Origin: Roseburia sp.
GTDB lineage: Bacteria > Bacillota > Clostridia > Lachnospirales > Lachnospiraceae
DNA length: 64,000 nucleotides
Assembly: GCA_026168605.1 (NCBI GenBank)
Contig: JAPFDX010000005.1
Location: 1-64,000, forward strand
Direction: 5' to 3'
Positions 9,609 through 18,945 of the stretch are shown one piece after another. Under the pieces are notes generated by a model. The model did not search any database, was not told the origin of the DNA, and worked only from the letters and a program-made list of their open reading frames with translations. The first letter of the stretch is position 1, and every line of letters begins with the position of its first letter. A program made the translations under genes and the position numbers.

Positions 9609-10936
9609 TGCTAGAGACACTCCGTAATGCATTTAAGATTAAAGATATTCGTGACAGAATTATTTTTACATTTTTAATGTTAATCGTCATCCGAATCGGA
9701 AGTCAGCTTCCGATTCCGGGTGTAAATACTGAAGTATTTGCAAGCTGGTTTGCAAGTCAGACCGCGGATGGAATGGGTTTCTTTGATGCCATCACGGGTG
9801 GTTCGTTCAACAATATGGCGATTTTCGCACTGAATATTACGCCGTACATCACATCGTCCATCATCATGCAGCTTCTTACCATTGCGATTCCAAAGCTGGA
9901 GGATATGCAGCGCGACGGTGAGGATGGTCGTAAAAAGATTGCAAAAATCACCAGATACTTAACGGTAGGTCTGGCTCTTGTTGAGTCAACAGCCATGACG
10001 ATCGGATTTAAGAGAGGCGGTTACCTGGAGTTTGATGCAGGCTTCAACGGCGTGCTCGACATCATCATGGTGATCTTCACACTGACAGCAGGTTCTGCGG
10101 TATTGATGTGGATCGGAGAGCGTATTACGGAAAGAGGCGTTGGAAACGGTATTTCTATCGTGCTTACGATCAATATTATCTCCCGTATTCCGAGTGATAT
10201 CAGCACACTGTACCAGCAGTTTATTGCAGGCAAGGATATTCCAAAGGCAATCCTTGCGGCAGTGATCATCATCGCGATCATTGTTGGAATGGTAATCTTT
10301 GTTGTACTGCTTCAGGGCGGTGAACGCAGAATACCGGTGCAATATTCCAAGAAGATCCAGGGGCGCAAGCAGGTTGGCGGACAGTCAAGCAGTATGCCGT
10401 TAAAGGTAAATACCGGCGGCGTGGTTCCGGTAATCTTTGCACAGTCACTGTTGCAGACGCCGGTGATCATTGCAGGTCTGCTTGGAAAAGGAAACGGTAC
10501 GGGAATCGGCAGCAAGATCTTAAAGGGTATGTCCCAGTCGAACTGGTGTAATCCGGATGAACCGATTTACTCGATCGGTCTGGTGGTATATATCGTACTG
10601 ATCATTGCATTTGCTTATTTCTATACGTCAGTTACGTTCAATCCGTTAGAGATTGCAAATAACATGAAAAAAGCGGGAGGTTTTATTCCGGGGATCAGAC
10701 CGGGCAAGCCGACCAGCGATTATCTGAATCGGATTTTGAATTACGTTGTCTTTATAGGAGCGGTAGCGCTTGCGTTTATAGCATTTGTTCCGATTTTCTT
10801 CAACGGAGTGTTTGGTGCGAATGTTTCCTTTGGCGGAACATCCATCATCATTATCGTAGGTGTGATCATCGAAACCTTAAAGCAGATCGAATCGCAGATG
10901 CGCGTACGTTACTATAAGGGATTTTTGAATGACTGA
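9608..10936 (+). CDS. secY: Preprotein translocase channel subunit SecY
   Basis: A 442-residue SecY, the pore of the Sec translocon that works with SecE, SecG and the SecA motor encoded at 56942. Ten hydrophobic segments can be followed, from ITFLMLIVIRIGSQLPIPG near the N-terminus to the last at about residues 395-415. The cytoplasmic loop GGERRIPVQYSKKIQGRKQ (about 237-255) is the SecA/ribosome contact. Translationally coupled to rplO. A 150-base gap without a gene follows before adk. Confidence 0.98.
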   Translation: MLETLRNAFKIKDIRDRIIFTFLMLIVIRIGSQLPIPGVNTEVFASWFASQTADGMGFFDAITGGSFNNMAIFALNITPYITSSIIMQLLTIAIPKLEDMQRDGEDGRKKIAKITRYLTVGLALVESTAMTIGFKRGGYLEFDAGFNGVLDIIMVIFTLTAGSAVLMWIGERITERGVGNGISIVLTINIISRIPSDISTLYQQFIAGKDIPKAILAAVIIIAIIVGMVIFVVLLQGGERRIPVQYSKKIQGRKQVGGQSSSMPLKVNTGGVVPVIFAQSLLQTPVIIAGLLGKGNGTGIGSKILKGMSQSNWCNPDEPIYSIGLVVYIVLIIAFAYFYTSVTFNPLEIANNMKKAGGFIPGIRPGKPTSDYLNRILNYVVFIGAVALAFIAFVPIFFNGVFGANVSFGGTSIIIIVGVIIETLKQIESQMRVRYYKGFLND

Positions 10937-11086
10937 TCCGGCAGAAATGTTGGGTTTTAGGGAGCAACGCTGGGCTTGTCATAAGTTCAGCGTTACTTTC
11001 GATTTTGCGGGAAAGTGTGAAGCTTTGACGCAGGAAACATACAAAAGGCGAAAAGAAGGTTGTCGCAGAAAGGCATGGGTGGATTT

Positions 11087-11731
11087 ATGAAAATTATAAT
11101 GTTAGGGGCTCCGGGAGCCGGAAAAGGAACACAGGCAAAACAGATTGCGGATAAGTATAGCATTCCGCACATTTCCACGGGAGATATTTTCCGTGCAAAT
11201 ATCAAAAATGGAACAGAACTGGGACAGAAGGCAAAGCAGTACATGGATCAGGGACTGCTGGTGCCGGATGAACTGACCTGCGACCTCGTGATGGACAGAA
11301 TCCAGCAGGAGGACTGCGCGAACGGTTTTGTACTGGATGGCTTCCCGCGCACAATTCCACAGGCAGAAGCACTGACTGCGGCACTTGATCATATAAATCA
11401 GAGCATGGACTATGCCATTGACGTCGATGTTCCGGATGAGAACATCGTAAACCGCATGAGCGGCAGACGCGCGTGCTTAAACTGCGGCGCTACATACCAC
11501 ATCGTATCCATCCCGACAAAGGTGGAGGGAATCTGTGACAGATGTGGAAGTGAGGTTGTGCTTAGAGAGGATGACAAGCCGGAGACGGTACAGAAGCGTC
11601 TTACGGTATATCATGAGCAGACACAGCCGCTGATTGATTATTATAAAAAACAGAATATCTTAAAGACTGTCGACGGCACACAGCCGATGGAGAAAGTCTT
11701 TGCAGATATTGTGGCAATTTTGGGAGAATAA
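11087..11731 (+). CDS. adk: Adenylate kinase
   Basis: A 214-residue adenylate kinase (AMP + ATP to 2 ADP). The P-loop GAPGAGKGT is at residues 7-15 and the AMP-binding DGFPRT segment at about 84-89. The LID domain carries a zinc-type tetracysteine set, C130-x2-C133 and C150-x2-C153, typical of Gram-positive long-form enzymes. The start is taken at ATG 11087 (MKIIMLG), with GGGTGG upstream. Three bases separate it from map. Confidence 0.98.
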   Translation: MKIIMLGAPGAGKGTQAKQIADKYSIPHISTGDIFRANIKNGTELGQKAKQYMDQGLLVPDELTCDLVMDRIQQEDCANGFVLDGFPRTIPQAEALTAALDHINQSMDYAIDVDVPDENIVNRMSGRRACLNCGATYHIVSIPTKVEGICDRCGSEVVLREDDKPETVQKRLTVYHEQTQPLIDYYKKQNILKTVDGTQPMEKVFADIVAILGE

Positions 11732-11733
11732 GA

Positions 11734-12510
<777 letters not shown>

Positions 12511-12519
12511 GAATAGAAT

Positions 12520-12786
12520 ATGAAGATAGAATTTGCAAAATCCCTGTCGGGACATGACGCCGGTCAGATTTATCTGATCGCAGACAGCGATGAAAAGTTT
12601 GTATATCTGGCGAATGGAACGACAAAGCCAAAGAGCGCTCCCAAAAAAAAGAGCAGAAAGCACGTACAGGTGATAAAGAATCTTCCCGGTGAGGTGACGG
12701 AGTGTCTCGTACCGGAAGTGACCGATCTTACAATCAAACGTGCGATCAGGCTGTACTGCCGCATCAAGGATATAAATCATAAATAA
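12520..12786 (+). CDS. KOW-type RNA-binding protein, L14e-like
   Basis: An 88-residue small basic protein with a KOW-like start (AGQIYLIADSDEKFVYLANG, residues 14-33), a lysine-rich loop (KPKSAPKKKSRKH) and a C-terminal helix. It resembles the L14e/L6e/L27e-like KOW proteins annotated beside infA in Clostridia. It sits between map and infA, 9 bases after map, so it belongs to the translation operon and probably touches the ribosome or rRNA. Its exact role is not known to me. No strong Shine-Dalgarno is seen (GGAATAGAAT). Confidence 0.75.
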   Translation: MKIEFAKSLSGHDAGQIYLIADSDEKFVYLANGTTKPKSAPKKKSRKHVQVIKNLPGEVTECLVPEVTDLTIKRAIRLYCRIKDINHK

Positions 12787-12801
12787 TAGGAGGATTTTAG
12801 A

Positions 12802-13020
12802 ATGTCAAAAGCAGATGTAATCGAAGTAGAAGGAAAAGTTGTGGAGAAGCTTCCGAACGCCTATTTTAAGGTAGAGTTGGAGAACGGTCACCAGATCCTG
12901 GCAACCATCAGCGGGAAGCTGCGTATGAACTTTATCCGCATTCTTCCGGGAGACAAGGTAACGATCGAGATGTCTCCGTACGATCTGACAAAGGGAAGAA
13001 TTATCTGGAGAGATAAGTAA
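12802..13020 (+). CDS. infA: Translation initiation factor IF-1
   Basis: A 72-residue S1-type OB-fold protein that binds the 30S A site during initiation. [20 protein letters not shown] and the closing GRIIWRDK are the textbook IF-1 termini. ATAGGAGG precedes ATG 12802. Immediately after the stop is a strong promoter for the next block, so infA ends the first translation unit. Confidence 0.98.
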   Translation: MSKADVIEVEGKVVEKLPNAYFKVELENGHQILATISGKLRMNFIRILPGDKVTIEMSPYDLTKGRIIWRDK

Positions 13021-13026
13021 AAGATA

Positions 13027-13056
13027 TTGACTTCTAATAAGTGTGCGTGCTATAAT
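13027..13056 (+). promoter_or_regulatory. Sigma-A promoter before rpmJ
   Basis: TTGACT (13027-13032), an 18-base spacer and TATAAT (13051-13056) match the vegetative consensus in eleven of twelve positions. Transcription would start near 13063, giving a leader of about 95 bases before rpmJ and making rpmJ-rpsM-rpsK-rpsD-rpoA-rplQ a separately driven alpha operon. Confidence 0.75.
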
Positions 13057-13157
13057 GTTAAGCGGACACTTTTGGATAGTGCCTTTTTGCGTGTCTAAAC
13101 GCAGGAAGAGCTCTAAATAGTAGCCTTGTATGGTTACATGAGAAAGGAGGATTTGCT

Positions 13158-13271
13158 GTGAAGGTAAGATCATCAGTTAAACCTATTTGCGAGAAATGCA
13201 AAGTCATCAAGAGAAAAGGAAGCATCAGAATTATCTGTGAGAATCCGAAACACAAACAGAGACAGGGTTAA
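13158..13271 (+). CDS. rpmJ: 50S ribosomal protein L36
   Basis: A 37-residue L36 starting at GTG 13158 after AAAGGAGG. It reads [21 protein letters not shown] and so on, with the zinc ribbon C11-x2-C14, C27 and H32. This zinc-type form pairs with the zinc-type S14 above. It lies between infA and the long rpsM leader and has its own upstream promoter. Confidence 0.97.
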   Translation: MKVRSSVKPICEKCKVIKRKGSIRIICENPKHKQRQG

Positions 13272-13620
13272 TTCCTGCCGGATTTTGTGTACCATTTTAT
13301 GTGCGGCTGCAGTGAAACACCAGGTTGAGTGTACACTGTTATCATAAGAACAGCAGGGATAGCTGCTTTTCTGCGTTTACATACCGAGAGCGCAGGAGAG
13401 ATTCATCCAAAATAGGAAGAAAACAGCGAGGGCACACATTTCAGGCCGGAGGACAACGGAGCTGCCGGAGTATGTTTTCGGATCAAAGTCATGACGTCAA
13501 GTGGCTTGTACTTGAAACGGGAAACCGTATGCGACCGTGCGAAGAGGGCGGTCAACTGAATCAGAAAACAACAGATGCCGCACAGCGGCGTCATACGAAA
13601 TTTATGGAGGTTCAAAACAC
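13272..13620 (+). promoter_or_regulatory. Long rpmJ-rpsM gap, possible ribosomal-protein leader
   Basis: This is 349 bases without a convincing gene. It contains possible stems such as GACCG (13521-13525) with CGGTC (13548-13552), and a GCCGC-ACA-GCGGC hairpin near 13578, then GGAGG for rpsM. The position corresponds to the E. coli alpha-operon leader bound by S4, but I cannot show homology to that leader. Confidence 0.35.
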
Positions 13621-13989
13621 ATGGCTCGTATTGCAGGTGTAGATTTACCAAGAGAAAAACGTGTGGAGATCGGTTTGACTTATATCTACGGAATTGGTAG
13701 AACAAGCTCCAACCGCATCCTTGCAGAGGCAAAAGTAGATCCTAATACTCGTGTTAGGGACTTAACAGACGATGAAGTTAAGAGGATCAGCGCAGTGATC
13801 GACGAGACTCAGACCGTAGAGGGTGACCTGAGAAGAGAGATCGCCATGAACATCAAGAGACTTCAGGAGATCGGATGCTATCGTGGAATCCGTCACAGAA
13901 AGGGTCTTCCGGTTCGTGGACAGAAGACAAAGACAAACGCAAGAACCCGCAAAGGTCCGAAACGTACCGTGGCAAATAAGAAGAAATAA
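13621..13989 (+). CDS. rpsM: 30S ribosomal protein S13
   Basis: A 122-residue S13, which forms intersubunit bridges and touches P-site tRNA. The start is ATG 13621 ([22 protein letters not shown]), with TGGAGG upstream; in-frame sequence further up is the leader and not conserved. The C-terminal [19 protein letters not shown]-type basic tail is present. First gene of the alpha block after a 349-base gap. Confidence 0.97.
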   Translation: MARIAGVDLPREKRVEIGLTYIYGIGRTSSNRILAEAKVDPNTRVRDLTDDEVKRISAVIDETQTVEGDLRREIAMNIKRLQEIGCYRGIRHRKGLPVRGQKTKTNARTRKGPKRTVANKKK

Positions 13990-14040
13990 AATTCGTAACA
14001 GATTAAATATTGATTTCAGAGAAAGTAGGTTAGTTTAGAT

Positions 14041-14433
14041 ATGGCTAAAGTTACAAAAAAAGTGACAAAAAAGCGTGTAAAGAAAAACGTTGAACGCGGA
14101 CAGGCACATATTCAGGCATCTTTCAACAACACGATCGTGACGATCACAGATGCAGAGGGTAATGCTTTATCATGGGCAAGTGCCGGTGGTCTTGGATTCA
14201 GAGGTTCAAGGAAATCTACTCCATACGCTGCACAGATGGCAGCAGAGACAGCTACCAAGGCAGCATTAGTACACGGATTAAAAACAGTTGACGTTATGGT
14301 AAAAGGACCGGGTTCAGGAAGAGAAGCAGCGATCCGTGCGCTTTCCGCCTGCGGTCTTGAAGTTACAAGCATCAAGGATGTAACTCCAGTACCTCACAAC
14401 GGATGCCGTCCACCAAAACGCAGAAGAGTTTAA
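14041..14433 (+). CDS. rpsK: 30S ribosomal protein S11
   Basis: A 130-residue S11 of the 30S platform. Conserved [15 protein letters not shown] and the C-terminal [17 protein letters not shown] are complete. The ribosome binding site is weak (AAGTAGGTTAG), and a 51-base spacer separates it from rpsM. Gene order rpsM-rpsK-rpsD-rpoA-rplQ is the classical alpha operon. Confidence 0.98.
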   Translation: MAKVTKKVTKKRVKKNVERGQAHIQASFNNTIVTITDAEGNALSWASAGGLGFRGSRKSTPYAAQMAAETATKAALVHGLKTVDVMVKGPGSGREAAIRALSACGLEVTSIKDVTPVPHNGCRPPKRRRV

Positions 14434-14451
14434 TTAGGAGGTAGAGACGAA

Positions 14452-15045
14452 ATGGCAGTAAATAAAGTTCCTGTTCTGAAGAGATGTAGATCACTTGGTT
14501 TAGAGCCGAGTTATTTAGGATATGACAAGAAATCCAAGAGAGAGTTAAAGAGAAGCAGCAGAAAGATGTCTGAGTACGGTCTGCAGTTGAGAGAGAAGCA
14601 GAAAGCAAAATTCATCTATGGCGTACTGGAGAAGCCTTTCCACAACTACTATGTAAAGGCTGATAAGATGAAGGGCATGACCGGTACAAACTTAATGACC
14701 ATGTTAGAGTCCAGACTGGACAACGTGGTATTCCGTATGGGATTTGCCAGAACAAGAAAAGAGGCAAGACAGATTGTTGACCACAAGTTCGTTTTGGTAA
14801 ACGGCAAGCAGGTAAACATTCCGTCCTACTTAGTAAAAGCCGGTGATGTGATCGAGATCAAGGAGAAGAACAAAGGTCTTCAGAGAATGAAAGACATCCT
14901 TGAGGTGACTGGCGGAAGATTAGTTCCGGACTGGTTAGAGGTTGACGCTGAGAAATTACAGGGAACTGTAAAAGAATTACCTTCCAGAGAGCAGATCGAC
15001 GTACCTGTGGACGAGATGCTCATTGTCGAGTTATATTCTAAGTAA
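14452..15045 (+). CDS. rpsD: 30S ribosomal protein S4, cysteine-poor form
   Basis: A 197-residue S4, an assembly initiator. The N-terminal zinc-knuckle cysteines of the C+ form are absent (only C12 remains), so this is the zinc-free C- type. The S4 RNA-binding motif lies around residues 88-150 (ESRLDNVVFRMGFARTRKEARQIVDHKFVLVNGK). TTAGGAGG precedes ATG 14452. A zinc-free S4 contrasts with the zinc-type S14 and L36 in the same cluster. Confidence 0.97.
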   Translation: MAVNKVPVLKRCRSLGLEPSYLGYDKKSKRELKRSSRKMSEYGLQLREKQKAKFIYGVLEKPFHNYYVKADKMKGMTGTNLMTMLESRLDNVVFRMGFARTRKEARQIVDHKFVLVNGKQVNIPSYLVKAGDVIEIKEKNKGLQRMKDILEVTGGRLVPDWLEVDAEKLQGTVKELPSREQIDVPVDEMLIVELYSK

Positions 15046-15082
15046 TCGCTGAACAAACTACCCGAGAAGGAGGGATTTTGTA

Positions 15083-16042
15083 GTGTTCGATTTTCAAAAA
15101 CCAAAAATTGAGATCGCGGAAATTTCAGAAGACAAGAAATATGGCAAGTTTGTGGTAGAACCATTGGAGAGAGGCTATGGTACGACGCTCGGCAACTCCT
15201 TGAGAAGAATCATGCTTTCTTCTCTTCCGGGTGCGGCTGTCAGCCAGGTTAAGATTGATGGTGTCTTACATGAGTTCAGTTCGATTCCGGGTGTCAAGGA
15301 AGACGTGACTGAAATTATTATGAATATCAAAAATCTTGCTATTCGCAATACCAGCTCTACAAATGAACCGAAGGTTGCTTACATTGAATTTGAAGGCGAA
15401 GGCGTAGTTACAGCAGCAGATATTCAGGTAGACTCCGATATTCAGATTTTAAATCCGGATTTGGTAATTGCCAACTTAAATGGCGGTGCAGATTCCAAGT
15501 TGTACATGGAGCTTACCATTACAAAAGGAAGAGGATATGTCAGCTCAGACAAGAACAAGACAGAGGATATTCCGATCGGCGTGATCGCAGTGGATTCTAT
15601 TTACACACCGGTAGAGCGTGTCAATCTTCTGGTTGAGAATACGCGTGTTGGTCAGATTACGGATTATGATAAGCTTACATTAGATGTGTATACGAACGGA
15701 ACCCTGGAGCCGGATGAGGCGGTCAGCCTCGCCGCAAAGGTTCTGAGCGAGCATTTAAGTCTGTTTATCGATCTGTCCGAGGCTGCACAGCAGGCGGATG
15801 TCATGATGGAGAAAGAGGACAACGCGAAGGAGAAGGTTCTTGAGATGAACATCGATGAACTGGAGCTGTCTGTCCGTTCTTATAACTGTCTGAAGAGAGC
15901 CGGGATCAACACCGTTGAGGAGTTGACTAACCGTACACCGGAAGACATGATGAAGGTTCGTAACCTGGGACGCAAGTCTTTAGAGGAAGTTCTCGCCAAG
16001 TTAAAGGAGCTGGGACTTCAGCTAAATCAGGGAGAAGAGTAG
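15083..16042 (+). CDS. rpoA: RNA polymerase alpha subunit
   Basis: A 319-residue alpha subunit starting at GTG 15083 after AAGGAGGG. The N-terminal dimerisation/assembly domain (about 1-230) includes [24 protein letters not shown]. The C-terminal DNA-contacting domain (about 250-312) includes [27 protein letters not shown]. Complete and normal in length. Followed by a 169-base gap rich in hairpins before rplQ. Confidence 0.98.
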   Translation: MFDFQKPKIEIAEISEDKKYGKFVVEPLERGYGTTLGNSLRRIMLSSLPGAAVSQVKIDGVLHEFSSIPGVKEDVTEIIMNIKNLAIRNTSSTNEPKVAYIEFEGEGVVTAADIQVDSDIQILNPDLVIANLNGGADSKLYMELTITKGRGYVSSDKNKTEDIPIGVIAVDSIYTPVERVNLLVENTRVGQITDYDKLTLDVYTNGTLEPDEAVSLAAKVLSEHLSLFIDLSEAAQQADVMMEKEDNAKEKVLEMNIDELELSVRSYNCLKRAGINTVEELTNRTPEDMMKVRNLGRKSLEEVLAKLKELGLQLNQGEE

Positions 16043-16106
16043 GCAGAAACAGTAAGTCCGAAGAGCATGGAGTATGTCGTAGCCAGTGAAACAAGAATAA
16101 AAGCGG

Positions 16107-16150
16107 AAATAAACCGGAAACGGTTTATTTTCACGCGAATTTATTCGCGT
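16107..16150 (+). promoter_or_regulatory. Paired hairpins between rpoA and rplQ
   Basis: AAATAAACCG (16107-16116) pairs with CGGTTTATTT (16121-16130) around a GAAA tetraloop. Immediately after, ACGCGAAT (16133-16140) pairs with ATTCGCGT (16143-16150). The pair is flanked by a 16-base imperfect direct repeat, AGTAAGTCCRAAGAGC, at 16051-16066 and 16162-16177. It could attenuate or process the mRNA before rplQ, or be the remains of a small insertion. Confidence 0.5.
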
Positions 16151-16211
16151 TGCATCCAGTAAGTAAGTCCAAAGAGCGTGCCGGATGTACCACAGAATGG
16201 AGGAAAAAGAA

Positions 16212-16748
16212 ATGGCAAAGTATCGTAAATTAGGAAGAACCTCTAGCCAGAGAAAGGCTTTATTAAGAGGTCAGGTAACAGCGCTTATCAACAACGGTAA
16301 GATCGTTACAACAGAGGCAAAGGCGAAAGAAGTTCGCAAGATCGCCGAGGGACTTATTGCAAAGGCAGTAAAAGAGAAGGATAACTTCGAAGAGGTTACT
16401 GTAAAGGCAAAAGTTGCCCGCAAGGATAAGGATGGCAAGAGAGTAAAGGAAGTTGTAGACGGCAAGAGAGTTACCGTATACGACGAGGTAGAGAAAACGA
16501 TCAAGAAGGATCTTCCTTCCCGTCTTCATGCCCGCAGAGAGATGTTAAAAGTTCTTTACTCTGTAAAGGAAGTTCCGGCAGAGGCTGCTGGAAGAAAGAG
16601 AAATACCAAAGAGGTAGATCTTGTTGCAAAGTTATTTGATGAGATCGCACCGAAGTACGAGAACCGCAACGGTGGTTACACAAGAATCGTTAAGATTGGC
16701 CAGCGTAAGGGTGACGGCGCTTTAGAGGTATTACTTGAGTTAGTATAA
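16212..16748 (+). CDS. rplQ: 50S ribosomal protein L17, long form
   Basis: A 178-residue L17. The start is ATG 16212 ([20 protein letters not shown]), with GGAGG upstream; an ATG 27 bases earlier lies before the ribosome binding site. The usual bacterial protein is about 115-130 residues. Here an internal charged insertion of roughly 50 residues (about 55-105, rich in Lys/Asp/Glu) separates the N-terminal core from the conserved C-terminus [18 protein letters not shown]. Similar long forms occur in Clostridia. Last gene of the cluster. Confidence 0.96.
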   Translation: MAKYRKLGRTSSQRKALLRGQVTALINNGKIVTTEAKAKEVRKIAEGLIAKAVKEKDNFEEVTVKAKVARKDKDGKRVKEVVDGKRVTVYDEVEKTIKKDLPSRLHARREMLKVLYSVKEVPAEAAGRKRNTKEVDLVAKLFDEIAPKYENRNGGYTRIVKIGQRKGDGALEVLLELV

Positions 16749-16755
16749 TTCAGAA

Positions 16756-16810
16756 AATAGAAAAAGAAGCAGGTTTGTTGTGAAATGACAAATCTGCTTC
16801 TTTTTCTATT
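16756..16810. terminator. Bidirectional terminator, rplQ and kinase
   Basis: A 23-bp stem (16756-16778 with 16788-16810) has a 9-base loop, an A-rich left foot and a T-rich right foot, so it can stop transcription on both strands. It ends the ribosomal cluster on the plus strand and overlaps the stop codon (16806-16808) of the convergent sensor kinase. Confidence 0.85.
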
Positions 16811-18218
16811 TCTCCCGCGCAAGCGGAAGCGTAAAGATAAATTCCGTTCCGACGCCCTCCGTGCTGATGCAGGTGATGTTTTCGTCGTGTGCCTGAATGA
16901 TCTCTTTTACGATGGCAAGTCCAAGTCCCGTGCCTTTTTTGTCCTTTCCGCGGGAGAGATCTGTTTTGTAGAAACGCTCCCAGATCTTCTGGACGCTGTC
17001 CTTGGGAATACCGATTCCGGTGTCCTTGACCGATACGAAAATCTTATCGTTTTTTTCCGTGGTCTCGATCGTGATGGAGGAATCGGAGTGGCTGAACTTG
17101 AGAGCATTGTCAATCAGGTTGTAGAGCACCTGCTGGATCTTGCTCATGTCGGCGGAGACGTAGAGTTTTTCTCCGGTTAGGATCAGATTGAACGAAATAC
17201 GTTTTTCCTTACAGATACCCTCAAATGTCTGTGCCGTCATGCGGATCGTGTAGTTGATATCGAAATCGGTGATGTCGAGCATCACGCCGTGGGAGCCGAA
17301 TTTGTTGAGCTCCAGAAGGCTTTTGGTCAGCTTGTTTAAGCGCTCTGTCTCAAAGAGGATGATATTTAAGTACTTGTCCTGCATTTCCACGGGGATCGTT
17401 CCGTCCAGCATCGCCTCCACATAGCCCTTGATCGAGGTCAGTGGTGAGCGGAAGTCGTGCGACACATTGGAAATGAATTTCCGCTGGTCGTTTTCCAGTG
17501 TGTTCAGCTCGTTCGCCATATAATTTAACGAGGCGGCGAGATAGCCGATCTCATCGCCGGAGTGGAGATCGATCTTCGTCTCAAAATTTCCCTGCGCATA
17601 ATTGTCGGCGGCTTTTGTGATCTTCCGGATCGGTATGTACACGATGTAGGTGAACAGGATCAGGACGACAAAAGCGGCGAGAAAAAGGAGCGCGAGCGTT
17701 TCGTAGGAAATCATGATCAGCCCGTTCGCATAATTTACAAGGGTGGCGGTTGGCTTGTGGATGAGAACGTAGCCGCGCACTTTATAATTTACAGTGATCG
17801 GAGAAAAAACCGTCAGGGTCTCACCTGCGAACTGATCATAAAAATTTCCGGTCTGGTAATAGCGGTTGCCAAAGTCGGTAATGTCAAAATCGGGAATCGG
17901 TCTGTTGGCGTCCAGCGTTTGATCTGCCGTGTTCAAAATGATGTTTCCATGCGGATCTATGATCCAGATGTCGCTCGCGAGATAATCGCCGAGCGTCACA
18001 AGCTGGGTCTCTATCTCTTCCAGTGTCACGGATTTGGAAAAGTAATTTTCCGCGTAGTTGGAGGAGATCAGTGCGGATGCGCGGTAGAGGTTGGCCGCAT
18101 CGCGCCGCTCCACAAACTGAAAGGTCAGATGATAGGTGAACGTCGTGATGATGAGGAAGCCGATCACACCGTAGAGGACATAGCCAAACAGCAGCTTCGG
18201 GTAGAGTGTTCGCTTCAT
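16806..18218 (-). CDS. Two-component sensor histidine kinase
   Basis: A 470-residue membrane kinase. One transmembrane helix at about 9-30, an extracytoplasmic sensor of about 140 residues, a second helix at about 175-200 and a HAMP linker come first. The HisKA dimerisation box SHDFRSPLTS follows, with the phospho-acceptor histidine near 254. The ATPase domain has NLIDNALKFS (N box), DTGIGIP and GTGLGLAIV (G boxes). It overlaps the upstream regulator gene by 4 bases, so the pair is coupled. The stimulus is unknown; the layout is like WalK/PhoR-type kinases. Confidence 0.93.
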   Translation of the reverse strand: MKRTLYPKLLFGYVLYGVIGFLIITTFTYHLTFQFVERRDAANLYRASALISSNYAENYFSKSVTLEEIETQLVTLGDYLASDIWIIDPHGNIILNTADQTLDANRPIPDFDITDFGNRYYQTGNFYDQFAGETLTVFSPITVNYKVRGYVLIHKPTATLVNYANGLIMISYETLALLFLAAFVVLILFTYIVYIPIRKITKAADNYAQGNFETKIDLHSGDEIGYLAASLNYMANELNTLENDQRKFISNVSHDFRSPLTSIKGYVEAMLDGTIPVEMQDKYLNIILFETERLNKLTKSLLELNKFGSHGVMLDITDFDINYTIRMTAQTFEGICKEKRISFNLILTGEKLYVSADMSKIQQVLYNLIDNALKFSHSDSSITIETTEKNDKIFVSVKDTGIGIPKDSVQKIWERFYKTDLSRGKDKKGTGLGLAIVKEIIQAHDENITCISTEGVGTEFIFTLPLAREK

Positions 18219-18919
18219 GATTCGCGAACCTCAAATTTGTAGCCAATGCCCCAGACCGTCGCGAGACTCCAGTTGGCGTGATCCTTGATTTTTTCGCGGA
18301 GACGCTTGACATGGACGTCCACCGTCCGCGTGTCCCCAATGTATTCATAGCCCCAGATGTGGTCTAAAAGCTGCTCTCTGGTAAATACCTGATTGGGGGA
18401 GGAGGCGAGGAAGTAGAGAAGCTCCAGTTCCTTTGGCGGCATATCGATCGCCTGCCCGCGGTATACAACGGAATAATTCGAGAGATTTACGATCAGATCA
18501 GGGTATTTCACACACTTTAAGTCCGGGGTGCTCTCCTCCGCGCGCACCGGCTGATAGCGTCTCAAAACCGCCTTGACGCGCGCGACAAGCTCTTTGGAGT
18601 CAAAGGGCTTGATCATATAGTCGTCTGCGCCGAGTTCAAGTCCGAGTACTTTGTCAAAAATCTCGCCCTTCGCGGAGAGCATGATGATCGGGACATTTGC
18701 TTTTGCCCGCACTTCACGGCAGACCTGATAGCCGTCGATGCCCGGGAGCATCAGATCGAGCAGGATCAGGTTCGGCGCATACTGCTCAAATGCCGCAAGC
18801 GCCTCCTCGCCGTCGTTGACGATTTTCGTGTCGAAACACTCCTTTGTCAGGTAAAGGGAGATCAGTTCTGCGATGTTGTTGTCATCGTCTACAATGAGTA
18901 TTTTCTGTTTTGCTGCCAT
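18215..18919 (-). CDS. OmpR/PhoB-family response regulator
   Basis: A 234-residue regulator. The receiver domain (1-120) has the acidic pocket D11-D13, the phosphorylation site D55 (LLDLMLPG) and the K of the MIKPF motif near 105. The winged-helix DNA-binding domain (about 135-232) contains PKELELLYFLASSPNQVFTR and GDTRTVDVHVKRLREK. Partner of the kinase downstream. No regulon can be inferred. It is followed on the same strand by the kinase and preceded by mutS2. Confidence 0.95.
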   Translation of the reverse strand: MAAKQKILIVDDDNNIAELISLYLTKECFDTKIVNDGEEALAAFEQYAPNLILLDLMLPGIDGYQVCREVRAKANVPIIMLSAKGEIFDKVLGLELGADDYMIKPFDSKELVARVKAVLRRYQPVRAEESTPDLKCVKYPDLIVNLSNYSVVYRGQAIDMPPKELELLYFLASSPNQVFTREQLLDHIWGYEYIGDTRTVDVHVKRLREKIKDHANWSLATVWGIGYKFEVRES

Positions 18920-18945
18920 AGGGTATCGTCTCCTCCTTGTGAAAA

